NCBI RefSeq assembly: GCF_005871165.1
Contig: NZ_SWKP01000011.1
Span: 1 to 64,000, forward strand
Direction of reading: 5' to 3'
Length of the DNA stretch: 64,000 nt
DNA from: Maricaulis alexandrii
GTDB lineage: Bacteria > Pseudomonadota > Alphaproteobacteria > Caulobacterales > Maricaulaceae
The position numbers and the translations under genes are program-made. Positions 16,595-26,991 of the stretch are shown in pieces (position 1 is the first letter of the stretch; each line of letters begins with the position of its first letter). A model generated the notes under the pieces. The model searched no databases and was not told the DNA's origin. It worked only from the letters and a program-made list of their open reading frames with translations.

Positions 16595-17119
16595 ATGCCG
16601 TCCGTGATTGAATTGGATCTGGGCCTGCACAAGGCGCTGGAAGCACACCGGATATCTCTCGAGGAAAGCCAGACAGACATTCTCCGTCGGGTCCTCGACA
16701 CGACGCCCAGGCCGGTGGAGCCGGCGCCGCCTTCCGCGCCCATCCCTCAGGATTGGCTGGACCAAGACGACACGACGGGGCGCCGCACAGGGCATTTTCG
16801 GGTGCGTCTGCATGACCGGGAATATTACGCGGGAAGCCAGAAGTCCGCCTATCGCCTCGCCCTGATCTGGCTTGAGAAAACCAGGCCCGGCTTGCTGGAT
16901 ATCCTGTCCAGGGACGGAACCGGGCGCCGGCGCGTCGTGGCCCGCAGCCCGCAGGCGCTTTATCCGCGGTCCCCGCAACTCACCAAACATGCTGAAAAAC
17001 TCTGCGACGGCTGGTATGTCGATGTGAACCTGTCCCGCGAACAGAAACTCGCCCGGATCAAAACCGCCTGCCGTCTGGCCCAGCTGGACTATGACAAGGA
17101 CCTCATCATTGAGCTCTGA
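16595..17119 (+). CDS. SeqA-N/ribbon-helix-helix-like DNA-binding protein with an uncharacterised C-terminal domain
   Basis: The 174-residue protein starts [20 protein letters not shown] and continues [14 protein letters not shown]. This pattern matches the N-terminal multimerising/RHH segment of SeqA-type proteins (beta strand, then two helices). After a proline-rich linker (residues 36-50), the C-terminal domain (about 55-174) has [25 protein letters not shown] and [20 protein letters not shown] recognise it only as a domain seen with such N-termini. The ATG at 16595 is set by the RBS GGAGAT. The gene overlaps dapE by 29 bases, so dapE translation is coupled to it. The palindrome at its start may be its own target. 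Confidence 0.6.
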   Translation: MPSVIELDLGLHKALEAHRISLEESQTDILRRVLDTTPRPVEPAPPSAPIPQDWLDQDDTTGRRTGHFRVRLHDREYYAGSQKSAYRLALIWLEKTRPGLLDILSRDGTGRRRVVARSPQALYPRSPQLTKHAEKLCDGWYVDVNLSREQKLARIKTACRLAQLDYDKDLIIEL

Positions 17120-18281
17120 CACGATTGCCGACCTCGCCAATCCGCTGCCGATTGCGCAGGCCCTGATCCAGCGCCCTTCGATCACGCCGCGGGATGAAGG
17201 CGCGCTGGGCGTTGTGCAGGACGCGCTGGAAGCGATGGGATTCGACTGCCGGCGCTATCCGTTCGGCGAGGTCGACAATCTCTACGCCCGCCTGGGCAGG
17301 GCAGAGCCCTGCTTCCTGTTCGCCGGGCATACCGATGTCGTGCCGCCCGGTGCGGAAGCGGCCTGGCAACAACCGCCCTTCGCCGCCCGGGCAGAAGACG
17401 GCATGTTGTGGGGACGTGGCGCGGCCGACATGAAGGGCGCGATTGCCGCCATGATTGCCTCGGTGCGGCGCTTTCTGGATGCGGCAGGCACGCCGGACGG
17501 CTCCATCGCCTTCCTGATCACCGGCGATGAGGAAGGCCCGGCCGTCCACGGCACCAAGGCCGTGCTCAAGGCGCTGGAAGCGGAAGGCGAGCGCTTCAGC
17601 CATTGCCTGGTCGGCGAACCGACCAATCCGAATGCGCTGGGCGACACGATCAAGTCGGGCCGCCGGGGCTCGCTGAACTGCACGCTGACCGTGACCGGGC
17701 GCCAAGGCCATGTCGCCTATCCGGAACGGGCGGAAAACCCGATCCCGCGCCTGATGGGTCTGCTGGAACGGCTCAATGCCCGGGTGCTGGATGAGGGCGC
17801 GCCGCACTTCCAGCCCTCCAATCTGGAGATCACCTCTGTGGATGTCGGCAATCCGACCACTAATGTGATCCCGGCCGAGGCGACCGCGCGCTTCAATATC
17901 CGCTTCAACATCAAGCATACCGGCGATGAACTGACCCACTGGATCGAGGACGAGGCGGCCAAGGCGGGTCTGGGCTTCAATGGCAAGGTCCGGGCCGACA
18001 TCCATGTCACGGGCGAAGCATTCCTGACACCGGCCGGCGCCTTCACCTCCCTGTTGCAGGACAGTATCGAGGCCGAGACCGGGCGACGTCCGGCCCTGAC
18101 GACCGGCGGCGGAACCTCCGATGCCCGTTTCATCCAGACCTATTGCCCGGTCGCGGAATTCGGCCTGGTCGGGGCCACCATGCACCAGGTCGATGAACGC
18201 GTGCCGGTCAGCGATATCGAGACACTCACGAAGATCTATACGCGGATCCTGACCCGCTATTTCACGGACACGCCGAAATGA
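17091..18281 (+). CDS. dapE: Succinyl-diaminopimelate desuccinylase
   Basis: The 396-residue M20 metallopeptidase-family enzyme releases succinate from N-succinyl-LL-DAP, following dapD in the pathway. Zinc-site motifs are [29 protein letters not shown] and GEPTN, with a late [11 protein letters not shown]. The start is uncertain. ATG 17091 overlaps the upstream gene by 29 bases. TTG 17109 has an AAGGA at 17095-17099 at good spacing and would remove 6 residues. It overlaps the following membrane gene by 4 bases (ATGA). Confidence 0.93.
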   Translation: MTRTSSLSSDTIADLANPLPIAQALIQRPSITPRDEGALGVVQDALEAMGFDCRRYPFGEVDNLYARLGRAEPCFLFAGHTDVVPPGAEAAWQQPPFAARAEDGMLWGRGAADMKGAIAAMIASVRRFLDAAGTPDGSIAFLITGDEEGPAVHGTKAVLKALEAEGERFSHCLVGEPTNPNALGDTIKSGRRGSLNCTLTVTGRQGHVAYPERAENPIPRLMGLLERLNARVLDEGAPHFQPSNLEITSVDVGNPTTNVIPAEATARFNIRFNIKHTGDELTHWIEDEAAKAGLGFNGKVRADIHVTGEAFLTPAGAFTSLLQDSIEAETGRRPALTTGGGTSDARFIQTYCPVAEFGLVGATMHQVDERVPVSDIETLTKIYTRILTRYFTDTPK

Positions 18282-18844
18282 TCCGGCTGATCGCGGAGGG
18301 TTGGGTCGGCGTTCGGGCCAGTCTCAGGCTCCTGACCTTCCGGCCGGGCTGGGAAGACGGTTTCAATACCTCGATCGCCGGCTTCTGGCGGTCCTTTGCC
18401 GCCATCCTGCCAGCCATTCCGATGGTGCTGTTGATCCAGGCAGCCACGGTCAAGGCGGGCGGCACCATGAGCTATCTGGACCAGTTCGTGGTCCAGTCCC
18501 TGTCCTGGTTCATCTTTCCGGTCGCCGCGGCAGCCGCCTGTTTCGCGACCGGCGCACGGGCGGCGTTTGTCCGCTGGGTGGTGGTGCACAACTGGGCCGT
18601 TATCTGGCTGTATTTCTACCTGTTTGTCGTCTGGATGGCCTATACGGCCGGCGTGCTGCCGACCTTCCTCACGGCGATCGCGCTCAACATCTACCCCTAT
18701 ATCCGGGTCCTGGTGCATTGGCGGGTGGCCTATGCCACGCTCGGCCTGCCGACCATTACATCAGCCTTGGCTGCCGCGGCGCCGATCCTCGCCATCGAGC
18801 TGGCCATGATGGCCTATCTGGGCACGCTGGAAACGCCAGCCTAG
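18278..18844 (+). CDS. Multi-pass inner membrane protein of unknown function
   Basis: The 188-residue protein has about five predicted membrane segments ([69 protein letters not shown] and a C-terminal [16 protein letters not shown]). The [11 protein letters not shown] loop is positive. No family is recognised. It is translationally coupled to dapE (ATGA overlap) and convergent with truA, whose stop overlaps by 4 bases. Confidence 0.75.
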   Translation: MIRLIAEGWVGVRASLRLLTFRPGWEDGFNTSIAGFWRSFAAILPAIPMVLLIQAATVKAGGTMSYLDQFVVQSLSWFIFPVAAAAACFATGARAAFVRWVVVHNWAVIWLYFYLFVVWMAYTAGVLPTFLTAIALNIYPYIRVLVHWRVAYATLGLPTITSALAAAAPILAIELAMMAYLGTLETPA

Positions 18845-19590
18845 GCGTCCCCGGGATAATCCACTGCCACGAGGTAGAGCCCGTCCGACGGGGCCACCGG
18901 GCCGCAACGGGACCGGTCCGCGGCATCAAGCGCGGCCTTGAAATCCTTGGCCGACCATTTACCGACCCCGACCTCGACCAGTGATCCCACCATCGAGCGG
19001 ACCTGGCGGTGCAGGAAGGAGCGGGCCGAACAGGTCAGCTGAACCTCCTCGCCATAACGCGACACGGAGATGGCATCGAGCGTCTTCACCGGGCTATCGG
19101 CCTGACATTGGGCATCGCGGAACGTCGTGAAGTCATGCTGGCCAAGCAGGGCCTGGGCGGCGTGATGCATGGCCTCGGCATCGAGCGGCCGCGGAACGCG
19201 CCAGACCTGCCCCCGGTCCAGGGTGAGTGGCGGACGCCGGTCGATCATGCGATAGAGATAATGACGCTTCGTGGCCGAGAAGCGGGCGTGGAAGTCGTCC
19301 TCCACCCGCTCGGCCTCCAATACGGCAACCGGGTCCGGCTTGAGGTGGTAGTTAATCGCGTCACGCACCTTGTCAGCGGCGAGATCCTTGACCAGGTCGA
19401 TATGCGCCACCTGCCCCAGCGCATGCACGCCACTGTCCGTCCGGCCAGCCCCATAGACCAGGACCGGCGCGCCATCGAGCGCCTCGGCGGCCCGCTCCAG
19501 GCTCTCCTGCACGGACGACGCATTGTCCTGACGCTGCCAGCCGGAAAAGGGCGTGCCGTCATATTCAAGGGTCAGCTTGTAGCGCGGCAT
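18841..19590 (-). CDS. truA: tRNA pseudouridine(38-40) synthase
   Basis: TruA (249 residues) isomerises U38-U40 in the tRNA anticodon stem. It contains [16 protein letters not shown] and the catalytic Asp segment [46 protein letters not shown] and a C-terminal [13 protein letters not shown] complete the family pattern. Its start overlaps the fmt stop by 4 bases (ATGA), so the two are translationally coupled. Confidence 0.96.
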   Translation of the reverse strand: MPRYKLTLEYDGTPFSGWQRQDNASSVQESLERAAEALDGAPVLVYGAGRTDSGVHALGQVAHIDLVKDLAADKVRDAINYHLKPDPVAVLEAERVEDDFHARFSATKRHYLYRMIDRRPPLTLDRGQVWRVPRPLDAEAMHHAAQALLGQHDFTTFRDAQCQADSPVKTLDAISVSRYGEEVQLTCSARSFLHRQVRSMVGSLVEVGVGKWSAKDFKAALDAADRSRCGPVAPSDGLYLVAVDYPGDA

Positions 19591-20522
19591 CAGTTCAGCA
19601 CCGTGCCCACGGCGACGGCATTGCCGCGCTGGAAGGTCTCGGCGTCCATGGCGCCCTTGCCCTCGCGTTGCAGGCGGGTCAGGCGCAGAGCCCCTTCGCC
19701 ACAGGCCACGGTGAGATCATCCGTCAGCACACTGCCCGGCTCGCCGCCACCCTCGACAGGCTCAGCCATCAGCACCTTGACCCGCACCGGGCCCTTCTCG
19801 GTCGGCAGCTCGAACCAGGCACCCGGGAAAGGCGAGAGCCCGCGGACATGGCAGGCCAGATCGGCCGCCGGGCGCGCCCAGTCGATACGGGCCTCGGCGG
19901 AGGAGATTTTCTTGGCATAGGTGACGCTGTCTTCGGACTGGGGCACGGCTTCCAGCGAGTCCCGTTCCAGGGCGGACAGGGTGCGCGGCCACATCAGGGC
20001 GCCTGTTTCCATCAGCTTGTCATGCAGACTGGCCGCAGTGTCGGTGTCGGCGATGCGCACGGTTTCCGACAGCAGGATCGGCCCGGTATCCAGACCCGCC
20101 TCCATCTGCTGGATCTGGACGCCCGTCATCTCATCCCCGGCCATGATGGCCCGCTGGATCGGCGCCGCCCCGCGCCAGCGCGGCAGGAGGGAGGCGTGCA
20201 GGTTGAGACAGCCCAGACGCGGCGCATCGAGCGCCTCCTGCGGCAGGATCTGGCCGTAGGCGACCACAGCGGCGAGATCGAGGTCCAGCGCAGCGAACTC
20301 GGCGATGACCTCCGGGTCGCGGAAACTCTCCGGCGTAGAGACCGGAATGCCCAGCACTTCGGCCAGCTGGTGGACCGGCGTCTTCTGCTCGCTCTGTCCC
20401 CGGCCCCGGCGGCGCGGTGGCTGGGTGTAGACGCGCGCGACCTCATGCCCGGCGGCAGCGATCTCGGCGAGCGAGCGGGCGGCGAAGTCCGGCGTGCCCA
20501 TGAAGGCGAGGCGAAGCGTCAT
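19590..20522 (-). CDS. fmt: Methionyl-tRNA formyltransferase
   Basis: Fmt (310 residues) formylates initiator Met-tRNA with 10-formyl-THF. Seen are [15 protein letters not shown], the AYGQILP stretch, [20 protein letters not shown] (active-site Asn/His) and DTGPIL. The C-terminal OB-fold-like domain contains [14 protein letters not shown] 20522 ([10 protein letters not shown]) was chosen over ATG 20534 because family proteins begin there. def, the usual partner, lies about 3.5 kb away on the same strand rather than next to it. Confidence 0.95.
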   Translation of the reverse strand: MTLRLAFMGTPDFAARSLAEIAAAGHEVARVYTQPPRRRGRGQSEQKTPVHQLAEVLGIPVSTPESFRDPEVIAEFAALDLDLAAVVAYGQILPQEALDAPRLGCLNLHASLLPRWRGAAPIQRAIMAGDEMTGVQIQQMEAGLDTGPILLSETVRIADTDTAASLHDKLMETGALMWPRTLSALERDSLEAVPQSEDSVTYAKKISSAEARIDWARPAADLACHVRGLSPFPGAWFELPTEKGPVRVKVLMAEPVEGGGEPGSVLTDDLTVACGEGALRLTRLQREGKGAMDAETFQRGNAVAVGTVLN

Positions 20523-20602
20523 GTCGGTCCACATTCATCTGCGGTTGAAGTTGCAGGTGTGATAACGTCCCCAACATCCTGCCGCCAAGAGAAAGCGACA
20601 TC

Positions 20603-20962
20603 ATGAAAGCGATCTGGCTCATCCTGCCCGCCCTCCTGCTCGCCGCCTGCGCCACAGATGGAGGTCCTTCACCCGACGGTCCCCGCGACGTGATCGAGGT
20701 CGGAATCGGGGAAAGCTGCGGCGGCATGCGGATGACACCGCAAGTCTGCGCCGGCGCACCGGAAGAGACCTATTGCCGCTATGAGCCGGCCGCCATGTGC
20801 GGTGCTGCCGATGCGCCAGGCACCTGCCAGCCGCGTCCGCAAATGTGCACGCGGGAATACCGTCCGGTCTGCGGCTGTGACGGCCAGACCTATGGCAATG
20901 CCTGCACGGCCGCGGCGGCCGGCGTCAGCGTCGTGCATGACGGCCAGTGTCGCGCCGACTGA
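20603..20962 (+). CDS. Kazal-type protease inhibitor domain lipoprotein
   Basis: The 119-residue protein has a lipoprotein signal (ILPALLLAAC, lipid on Cys16). The C-terminal 45 residues form a Kazal-like domain (CTREYRPVCGCDGQTYGNAC and a later C; six cysteines in Kazal spacing). Such lipoproteins are thought to inhibit serine proteases at the cell surface. The reactive-site residue is not determined. It is convergent with the lipoprotein gene at 21544. Confidence 0.87.
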   Translation: MKAIWLILPALLLAACATDGGPSPDGPRDVIEVGIGESCGGMRMTPQVCAGAPEETYCRYEPAAMCGAADAPGTCQPRPQMCTREYRPVCGCDGQTYGNACTAAAAGVSVVHDGQCRAD

Positions 20963-20965
20963 TCC

Positions 20966-21544
20966 CTATTCAAACCCCCAGGGCGGTGGCGGCGGGGCCA
21001 CCGGCTGGGTGACATTGAACGCGGCCTCGAAATGCCGGTCCGGCCGGTCGAGGGCATAGGTGAAAGTCGTGTCGGTCAGCGTGATCGACCAGACATTCGC
21101 CATCGAGGCGGGAATGCCTTCGTGTTCGAACAGGTTCCGGGAAAAGGCGTCAGCCGGGAATTCGGCGCGATTGGCCGACGCCGGACCGGCGGTGTCGCCG
21201 CCATACTGGGTCAGCACGTCCTCGCTGCCATCCTCGTGGCGATGATCATGTTTGAGGCGCAGACCGTCACCCTGGCGCGTGATCACCCAGGTCCGCGACC
21301 GGTCCTCACCGACATGCAGCGGAATGCGGATCTCCGTGTCGGAGCACTCGCGCACATGCATGGTCAGGGTCTGTGACGCCCAGTCCGCATCGCGCGGATC
21401 CTCGCTGACCACCTGTCCCTCATAGGCCTGGCCGCACAAGGCGGTGAGCTGGTCAAACAGGTCCGTTTCCGGCGCCGCCTCATCGGGGGCCGAACAGGCC
21501 ATCACGGTGACGGGCAAAGCCAGGCAAAGCAGGGATCGGCGCAT
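20966..21544 (-). CDS. Uncharacterised lipoprotein
   Basis: The 192-residue protein has a lipoprotein signal, VTVMACSAPDEA, with lipid on the Cys. It was started at ATG 21544 because GGAGGAA lies 7 bases upstream. The mature part holds paired short beta motifs (QTLTMHVRECSDTEIRIPLHV, RTWVITRQGDGLRLKHDHRH) and an acidic centre (EDGSEDVLTQY). The tail is PPPPPWGFE. I recognise no family. It lies 4 bases from the convergent Kazal gene and is divergent from the pirin gene. Confidence 0.75.
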   Translation of the reverse strand: MRRSLLCLALPVTVMACSAPDEAAPETDLFDQLTALCGQAYEGQVVSEDPRDADWASQTLTMHVRECSDTEIRIPLHVGEDRSRTWVITRQGDGLRLKHDHRHEDGSEDVLTQYGGDTAGPASANRAEFPADAFSRNLFEHEGIPASMANVWSITLTDTTFTYALDRPDRHFEAAFNVTQPVAPPPPPWGFE

Positions 21545-21701
21545 GTCATTTCCTCCATGGATGACAATACGCTGCCTCATCCCTTCCGATTTGGAAACAA
21601 TGCCTTTCAAATCCCCGTCTGGGTTTTGGCCGGTTGCGCACCTATCTTCCTCCTCAAGACCGGCGCCCGAGCCAGGCGCCCCAGGCGAGGAGGACACAAC
21701 C

Positions 21702-22553
21702 ATGTCTGCCACCGACACACTCACCCGCACACGCCGCATCACCAAGGTGTCGCGCGGCCTGCCGACCTCGGACGGAGCCGGCGTGAAACTGACGCGCATG
21801 CTGGGCCATCAGGGTCTGATGGATCTTGATCCCTTCCTGATGCTCGACCAGATCCGCTCCGATGACAGTGCCGACTACATGGCCGGCTTCCCCAACCACC
21901 CCCACCGGGGCTTTGAGACCGTGACCATCATGCTGGACGGCAAGATGCGCCATGGCGACAATAAGGGGCATTCCGGTGTCATCGAAGGCGGCGGCATCCA
22001 GTGGATGACGGCCGGCCGCGGCATCGTCCATTCGGAGATTCCCGAACAGGAAGATGGCCGGCTCTGGGGTTTCCAGCTCTGGGTCAACCTGCCGTCGGAA
22101 CTCAAGATGACAGATCCGGGCTACCAGGAATTCGCCAAGAACGAGGTTCCCGTCGAACAGCGCGAAGGCGCGAGCCTGCGCGTGCTGGCGGGTTCGACCA
22201 TGAACGGTCTGGAAGGCCCGGCCAAGTCGGTCTCCATCCAGCCCACCCTGATCGATATCGTGCTGGAACCGGGTGCCACCCTGACCGAGGCGATTGATCC
22301 GGATCACACGGCCTTCATCGCCGTCTACAAGGGCTCCGTCTCCTCCGGCGAAGGCCGGGTGAACGACCCGGATCTGGGCGTTCTGGAAGATGGTGATACG
22401 ATCGAGCTGAAAGCCGGACCGGAGGGCGCCAGCCTGCTCCTGGTCGCCGGCAAGCCGATCAAGGAACCGGTCGCCCGCTACGGCCCCTTCGTGATGAATA
22501 CCGAAGCCGAACTGCACCAGGCCGTTCGCGACTTCCAGGCGGGTCGCTTCTAG
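21702..22553 (+). CDS. Pirin family protein
   Basis: The 283-residue bicupin pirin has an N-terminal metal site in FPNHPHRGFETVTIMLDGKMRHGDN (His, His, His and Glu in pirin spacing) followed by GGIQWMTAGRGIVHSEIP. The C-terminal cupin is shorter. Bacterial pirins act as quercetin dioxygenases or redox-linked regulators; which applies here cannot be told from sequence. The ATG at 21702 follows AGGAGGA. Confidence 0.92.
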   Translation: MSATDTLTRTRRITKVSRGLPTSDGAGVKLTRMLGHQGLMDLDPFLMLDQIRSDDSADYMAGFPNHPHRGFETVTIMLDGKMRHGDNKGHSGVIEGGGIQWMTAGRGIVHSEIPEQEDGRLWGFQLWVNLPSELKMTDPGYQEFAKNEVPVEQREGASLRVLAGSTMNGLEGPAKSVSIQPTLIDIVLEPGATLTEAIDPDHTAFIAVYKGSVSSGEGRVNDPDLGVLEDGDTIELKAGPEGASLLLVAGKPIKEPVARYGPFVMNTEAELHQAVRDFQAGRF

Positions 22554-22635
22554 CGCCCGCCGCGGCGGATGCCGTCCCCCTCCCCCCGGACGCGCATCCG
22601 CCCCTTCTTTTCTCCGCGACAGCAAGGACAATCCC

Positions 22636-23610
22636 ATGGGCCTTCTCGTTGATGGTCAGTGGCAGGACCGCTGGTATGACACGTCGAAATCGGGCGGACG
22701 CTTCGAGCGCTCGGCCTCGCAATTGCGCAACTGGATCACGCCGGACGGCGAAGCCGGGCCATCGGGCCGCGGCGGCTTCAAGGCCGAGCCCGGGCGCTAT
22801 CACCTCTATGTCTCCTATGCCTGTCCCTGGGCGCACCGCACCCTGATCTACCGGGCCCTGAAAGGCCTGGAGGACATGATCTCGGTCTCTGCCGTGGACT
22901 GGCTGATGAAGGAGAATGGCTGGACCTTCAAGGATCGCGGCGACGGGATCGTCGGCGATGATTTGTTCGCCAAGGACTATCTCTACCAGGTCTATCTGGA
23001 GAGCGAGCCGGACTATTCCGGACGCGTCACCGTGCCCCTCCTGTGGGACAAGCAGACCGGTCGCATCGTGTCGAATGAGAGTGCGGAAATCATCCGCATG
23101 TTCAATTCGGCCTTTGACGGGGTGGGCGCCAAGCCGGGTGACTATTACCCGAAGGACCGGCGCGCCGAGATCGATGCCCTCAATGAACGCATCTACGACA
23201 CGGTCAATAACGGCGTCTACAAATCGGGCTTCGCGACCACGCAGGAGGCCTATGAAGAAGCCGTCGGCCCGCTGTTCGGCAGTCTGGACTGGCTGGAGGA
23301 CATTCTGGCGCGGTCACGCTTTCTGACCGGCGATGAACCGACCGAGGCAGACTGGCGTCTCCTGCCCACCCTGCTGCGCTTCGACCTCGTCTATCACGGG
23401 CATTTCAAGTGCAATATCCGGCGCATCGCGGACTATCCCAACCTGTCGGGATACATGCGTGATCTCTACCAATGGCCTGGCATTGCCGACACCTGCAATT
23501 TCGATCACGCCAAGCGGCACTACTATGCCAGCCATGACACGGTGAACCCGACCGGCATCGTGCCGGTGGGTCCGGTCCAGGATCTGGACGCGCCGCACGG
23601 GCGCGGCTGA
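22636..23610 (+). CDS. Glutathionyl-hydroquinone reductase
   Basis: The 324-residue xi-class glutathione transferase has the catalytic motif SYACPWAHRTLI with Cys in place of the usual Ser/Tyr. It also has a GRIVSNESAEIIRMFN segment and the C-terminal alpha domain (LPTLLRFDLVYHGHFKCN). It reduces glutathionyl-hydroquinones in detoxification of quinones. It follows pirin by about 80 bases in the same direction, so both may be transcribed together, perhaps in quinone or flavonoid metabolism (inference). Confidence 0.93.
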   Translation: MGLLVDGQWQDRWYDTSKSGGRFERSASQLRNWITPDGEAGPSGRGGFKAEPGRYHLYVSYACPWAHRTLIYRALKGLEDMISVSAVDWLMKENGWTFKDRGDGIVGDDLFAKDYLYQVYLESEPDYSGRVTVPLLWDKQTGRIVSNESAEIIRMFNSAFDGVGAKPGDYYPKDRRAEIDALNERIYDTVNNGVYKSGFATTQEAYEEAVGPLFGSLDWLEDILARSRFLTGDEPTEADWRLLPTLLRFDLVYHGHFKCNIRRIADYPNLSGYMRDLYQWPGIADTCNFDHAKRHYYASHDTVNPTGIVPVGPVQDLDAPHGRG

Positions 23611-23633
23611 TGATCAGGAAATGAGGGCGGAGC

Positions 23634-24158
23634 CTAGGCCGCGTCCTTGTCCTTGGCCTTCTCGACCTTTTTTACCTTCTGGACCGCGCGATTGCGCTTC
23701 AGACGGGAGAGATAATCGATGAAGAGCACGCCTTCGAGATGGTCCATCTCGTGCTGGATGCAGACGGCGTACATACCCTCGGCGATCTCGTCGACCTGAT
23801 TGCCATCATAGTCCATGGACTGGACGCGGATACGGTCGGGGCGCTCCACCTCGTCGAACACGGTCGGCACGGACAGACAGCCCTCTTCATAGGGCTGCAG
23901 CGTGTCGGACGGATCCGACAGGACCGGATTGACGAAGAATTTCGGGGCCGGCTCTTCATCCGGCTTGGCCAGGTCCATCACGATGACGCGCTTGGGCACG
24001 CCGATCTGGATCGCCGCCAGGCCGATGCCGTCGGCGGCGTACATGGTGTCCAGCATGTCGTCCATGAGCGCACGAAGATCGTCATCAACCTTTTCAACCG
24101 GTTGGGAGACTTCCTTCAGGATCGGATCCGGGACGGTGCGAATTTCACGTATAGCCAT
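23634..24158 (-). CDS. def: Peptide deformylase
   Basis: The 174-residue metallo-deformylase removes the formyl group from nascent proteins. All three motifs are present: [17 protein letters not shown] (metal Cys) and [11 protein letters not shown] (metal His and catalytic Glu). The ATG at 24158 ([10 protein letters not shown]) matches the family start; the upstream frame is not conserved. The C-terminus is lysine-rich ([14 protein letters not shown]). It lies 31 bases after rmuC on the same strand. Confidence 0.96.
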   Translation of the reverse strand: MAIREIRTVPDPILKEVSQPVEKVDDDLRALMDDMLDTMYAADGIGLAAIQIGVPKRVIVMDLAKPDEEPAPKFFVNPVLSDPSDTLQPYEEGCLSVPTVFDEVERPDRIRVQSMDYDGNQVDEIAEGMYAVCIQHEMDHLEGVLFIDYLSRLKRNRAVQKVKKVEKAKDKDAA

Positions 24159-24189
24159 GAGCCCTAGATAGTCCCGACGGCTTAAGGGT

Positions 24190-25632
24190 TCAAGAATCGA
24201 CCGCTTCGGGTGCTGACAAGGCAGGGGCGTCTTCGTCGGCACTCTCGGCGCCGGCCGCATCCAGGTAATCGGACGGCAGGGATTTTCGCGCATTGGCGCC
24301 CAGCGTCTTCAGCATCTCGGTCTGACGCACCAGATTGCCCCGTCCTTCAACCAGCTTGCCTTTGGCATCGCTCCAAGCCTGTTTCGCACTGTCGATCCGG
24401 CTTCCGACCTTTTCCAGGTCCGTCACGAAGCCTTCGAACTTGTCGTAGAGCGCGCCAGCCCGGTCGGCGATATCGATCGCGTGACGGTTCTGGCGGTCAA
24501 TGGTCCACAGATTGCCCACCGTGCGCATCGCCATCATCAGCGTGGTGGGCGTGGCGATCATCACATTGCGATCCCAGGCATAGGCCGACAATTCCGGATC
24601 ATTTTGCAGGGCCAGCGAGGCGGCCCCTTCCAGCGGGATGAACATCAAGGTGAAGTTCACGCCCTCATAGAGCCGGGCATAATCCTTCTCGCCGAGCGCC
24701 TTGATATGGGCCCGGACCGAGGCGAGATGCTGCTTCAAGGCGGCCTTCTGGGCTGTGTCGTCCTCGGCATTCACACAGCGCTCGAAAGCGGTCAGCGAGA
24801 CCTTGGAATCGATCACCAGGCGGTGCTCGCCCGGCATTTCCACGATCACGTCGGGGCGCAGAAGCGCCCCTTCATCATTCCGCTCGGTCTGCTGGGTGAA
24901 GTAATGCTCATTCTCACGCAGGCCGGCGCGTTCCAGGATGGTGGTGAGCACCATTTCCCCCCAATCGCCCTGCACCTTGGAGGAAGACCGCAGCGCATTC
25001 GCGAGGTTCTGGGCGTCCTCGGACATGCGCGCGGCATCCTTGCGCACCGTCTCCATCAGCATCTTGATCTCGCCGCCATGCTGGGAGCGTTCCTTGGCGT
25101 CGGTCTCCACCTTGGTCCGGAATTCGCTGAGCTGGTCCCGCAGCGGCTTAAGCAGGACTTGCAGGTTTTCCGTGCTCTGCTTGTTCAGCTCGGCACCGGA
25201 GGATTTGAGGATTTCATTGGCGGTCAGCTTGAACTGTTCGGTCAGGCGCTCGCGTGCCTTCTCCAGCTCGGCCAGCTTGTCGGTATGGTGTTCCATCGTG
25301 GCGCGATGCTCGGCCTTGAGGCTGGCATGTTCGCGCGCCAGGGCATCCTTTTCCTGCTCCAGCGCTTCCAGCTTGATGCGCAGCCGGTCGCGCTCCTCCA
25401 CCGCCCCGTCCAGGCGGGCCAGTTGTTCGCGCACCTGAGCCGCAGCTTCGGTCGATGCTTCGGCGCGCTGGCGCCAGTCATCGCGTTCCGCGCGCAGGCG
25501 TTCGGCCTCGTCGGCCGCAAAGCCATCCTCGGCCCGCGGCCGGCGCAGGAGCAGTACGGCCATCAATCCGCCCACCAGGGCGATGGCGGCCAGGATCAGC
25601 CAGGTTTCAAGGGCGATTTCGGTCAAGGTCAT
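24190..25632 (-). CDS. rmuC: DNA recombination protein RmuC
   Basis: The 480-residue protein has one N-terminal membrane helix ([19 protein letters not shown]) and a long coiled coil at about residues 40-230. The RmuC nuclease-like domain (about 230-430) has [38 protein letters not shown] and [19 protein letters not shown]. RmuC proteins limit sequence inversions and belong to the PD-(D/E)XK-like fold. The tail is acidic. Likely cotranscribed with def. Confidence 0.94.
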   Translation of the reverse strand: MTLTEIALETWLILAAIALVGGLMAVLLLRRPRAEDGFAADEAERLRAERDDWRQRAEASTEAAAQVREQLARLDGAVEERDRLRIKLEALEQEKDALAREHASLKAEHRATMEHHTDKLAELEKARERLTEQFKLTANEILKSSGAELNKQSTENLQVLLKPLRDQLSEFRTKVETDAKERSQHGGEIKMLMETVRKDAARMSEDAQNLANALRSSSKVQGDWGEMVLTTILERAGLRENEHYFTQQTERNDEGALLRPDVIVEMPGEHRLVIDSKVSLTAFERCVNAEDDTAQKAALKQHLASVRAHIKALGEKDYARLYEGVNFTLMFIPLEGAASLALQNDPELSAYAWDRNVMIATPTTLMMAMRTVGNLWTIDRQNRHAIDIADRAGALYDKFEGFVTDLEKVGSRIDSAKQAWSDAKGKLVEGRGNLVRQTEMLKTLGANARKSLPSDYLDAAGAESADEDAPALSAPEAVDS

Positions 25633-25782
25633 GCGTGGGTCCTGCGTTTGTCCGTATTCTGCGTGAGTCGGTGATCAGCGACCAGCATGGCAGATGCGCG
25701 CGACAAAACCTGACACCCCCTGTCAGGCGAATCCGGCCCGGCTCTTGCTTCACACAGGGGCAAGGGACGCAGGAGGATGGCG

Positions 25783-26901
25783 ATGCGCACGCGGATCGTT
25801 TCAATTGAGGACATCACAGCGGGCGAAATCGTCCAGTGGAATGCCTGGGCGTGCCAGGACGGCCAGTTGGTCAGCCCCTATCTGCGGTTCGAATTTGCCG
25901 AAACCATTGCCCGGACCCGTAATGATGTCCGCGTCGCGATCCTGGAAGATGAGAACGGCCTGGCCGGCTTCTTCCCGCACCACGCGCCCTGCGGCGGCAT
26001 CATCCGCCCGGTCGGCGCGCCGATGAGCGACTATCAGGGGATCATCGCCCGCCCCGGTGCCAGCTTCGACCTCGCCCACGTGGTCCGCGCCTGCGGCACG
26101 TCCGCCTTGGTCTTCGACAATTGGCACACGGCGGACGGCCTGTCGCCGGCAGCCCGGCGGGAACGCGATGGCAGTGTGATCGTCGATCTGGCGGACGGGG
26201 CCGAGGCCTATTTCGCCGACCGGCGCGCGCTCCACAAGGATCACTTCAAGAAGACCGCGCGCCGCCTGCGGGGCGCCGAGCGGGATTTCGGGGCCGTACG
26301 GGTCGAATTGGGGGACCCCAAAGGCGCGGCCTTTGCGCAGCTCCGGGCCTGGAAGTCGAAGCAGTACACCACAACCGGCAAGCTGGATGTCTTCTCCATC
26401 AACTGGGTGCAGGACGTGCTTCGCGACCTGCGCCGCCGTGAAGGCCAGGAGTTTTCCGGCCTGACCGCCTCGCTCTGGTTCGGCGACCGGCTCGCCGCGG
26501 TCGAATTCGGCCTGGTCGCCGGCGATGTCTATCATTCCTGGTTCCCGGCCTATGACCCGGACTTGGCCAAATACTCGCCCGGCCTCCTCTTGCTGCACGG
26601 CCTGTTCGAACAGGCCCATGAGCGCGGTCTGTCGCGGATCGATCTGGGCCGGGGCGGGGTTCACTACAAGAAATACTATGCCAGTTACGAAGTTCCGCTC
26701 GACCAGGGCCGTCTGCTGGTGCCGGGTCTGGCCGCGGCGGGAATCCGCAGCTGGGAAATGGCCGAAAGCCTGGCCGGCCTGATGCCCGAGCGGCTCGCCA
26801 ACCTGCCGGTCCGGCTGCGTCGACGCTGGTCTCAGGTCAGCGCCTTCCAGCCGCGCCTGGCCCCGCGCCTCGCGAGCTTCACGACCTCCATCTCGCTATA
26901 A
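25783..26901 (+). CDS. CelD/BcsL-type GNAT acetyltransferase
   Basis: The 372-residue protein belongs to the CelD/BcsL (Acetyltransf_6) group associated with polysaccharide or cellulose synthesis. The core segment (about 160-300) contains HKDHFKKTARRLRGAE, RAWKSKQYTTTG, ASLWFGDRLAAVEFGLV, YHSWFPAYDP and GLSRIDLGRGG. The AGGAGG at 25771-25776 directly abuts an ATG at 25777 but is 6 bases from the ATG at 25783, so the latter was chosen. No polysaccharide genes are adjacent. Confidence 0.83.
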   Translation: MRTRIVSIEDITAGEIVQWNAWACQDGQLVSPYLRFEFAETIARTRNDVRVAILEDENGLAGFFPHHAPCGGIIRPVGAPMSDYQGIIARPGASFDLAHVVRACGTSALVFDNWHTADGLSPAARRERDGSVIVDLADGAEAYFADRRALHKDHFKKTARRLRGAERDFGAVRVELGDPKGAAFAQLRAWKSKQYTTTGKLDVFSINWVQDVLRDLRRREGQEFSGLTASLWFGDRLAAVEFGLVAGDVYHSWFPAYDPDLAKYSPGLLLLHGLFEQAHERGLSRIDLGRGGVHYKKYYASYEVPLDQGRLLVPGLAAAGIRSWEMAESLAGLMPERLANLPVRLRRRWSQVSAFQPRLAPRLASFTTSISL

Positions 26902-26991
26902 ACAGATAAGCGTAACCTTCAGCGCAACACCCCCTTCATTCCGCCACATCCCGCCCCTAAAATCGCGGTGAGTTGCAGGAGTGATCCGCGT

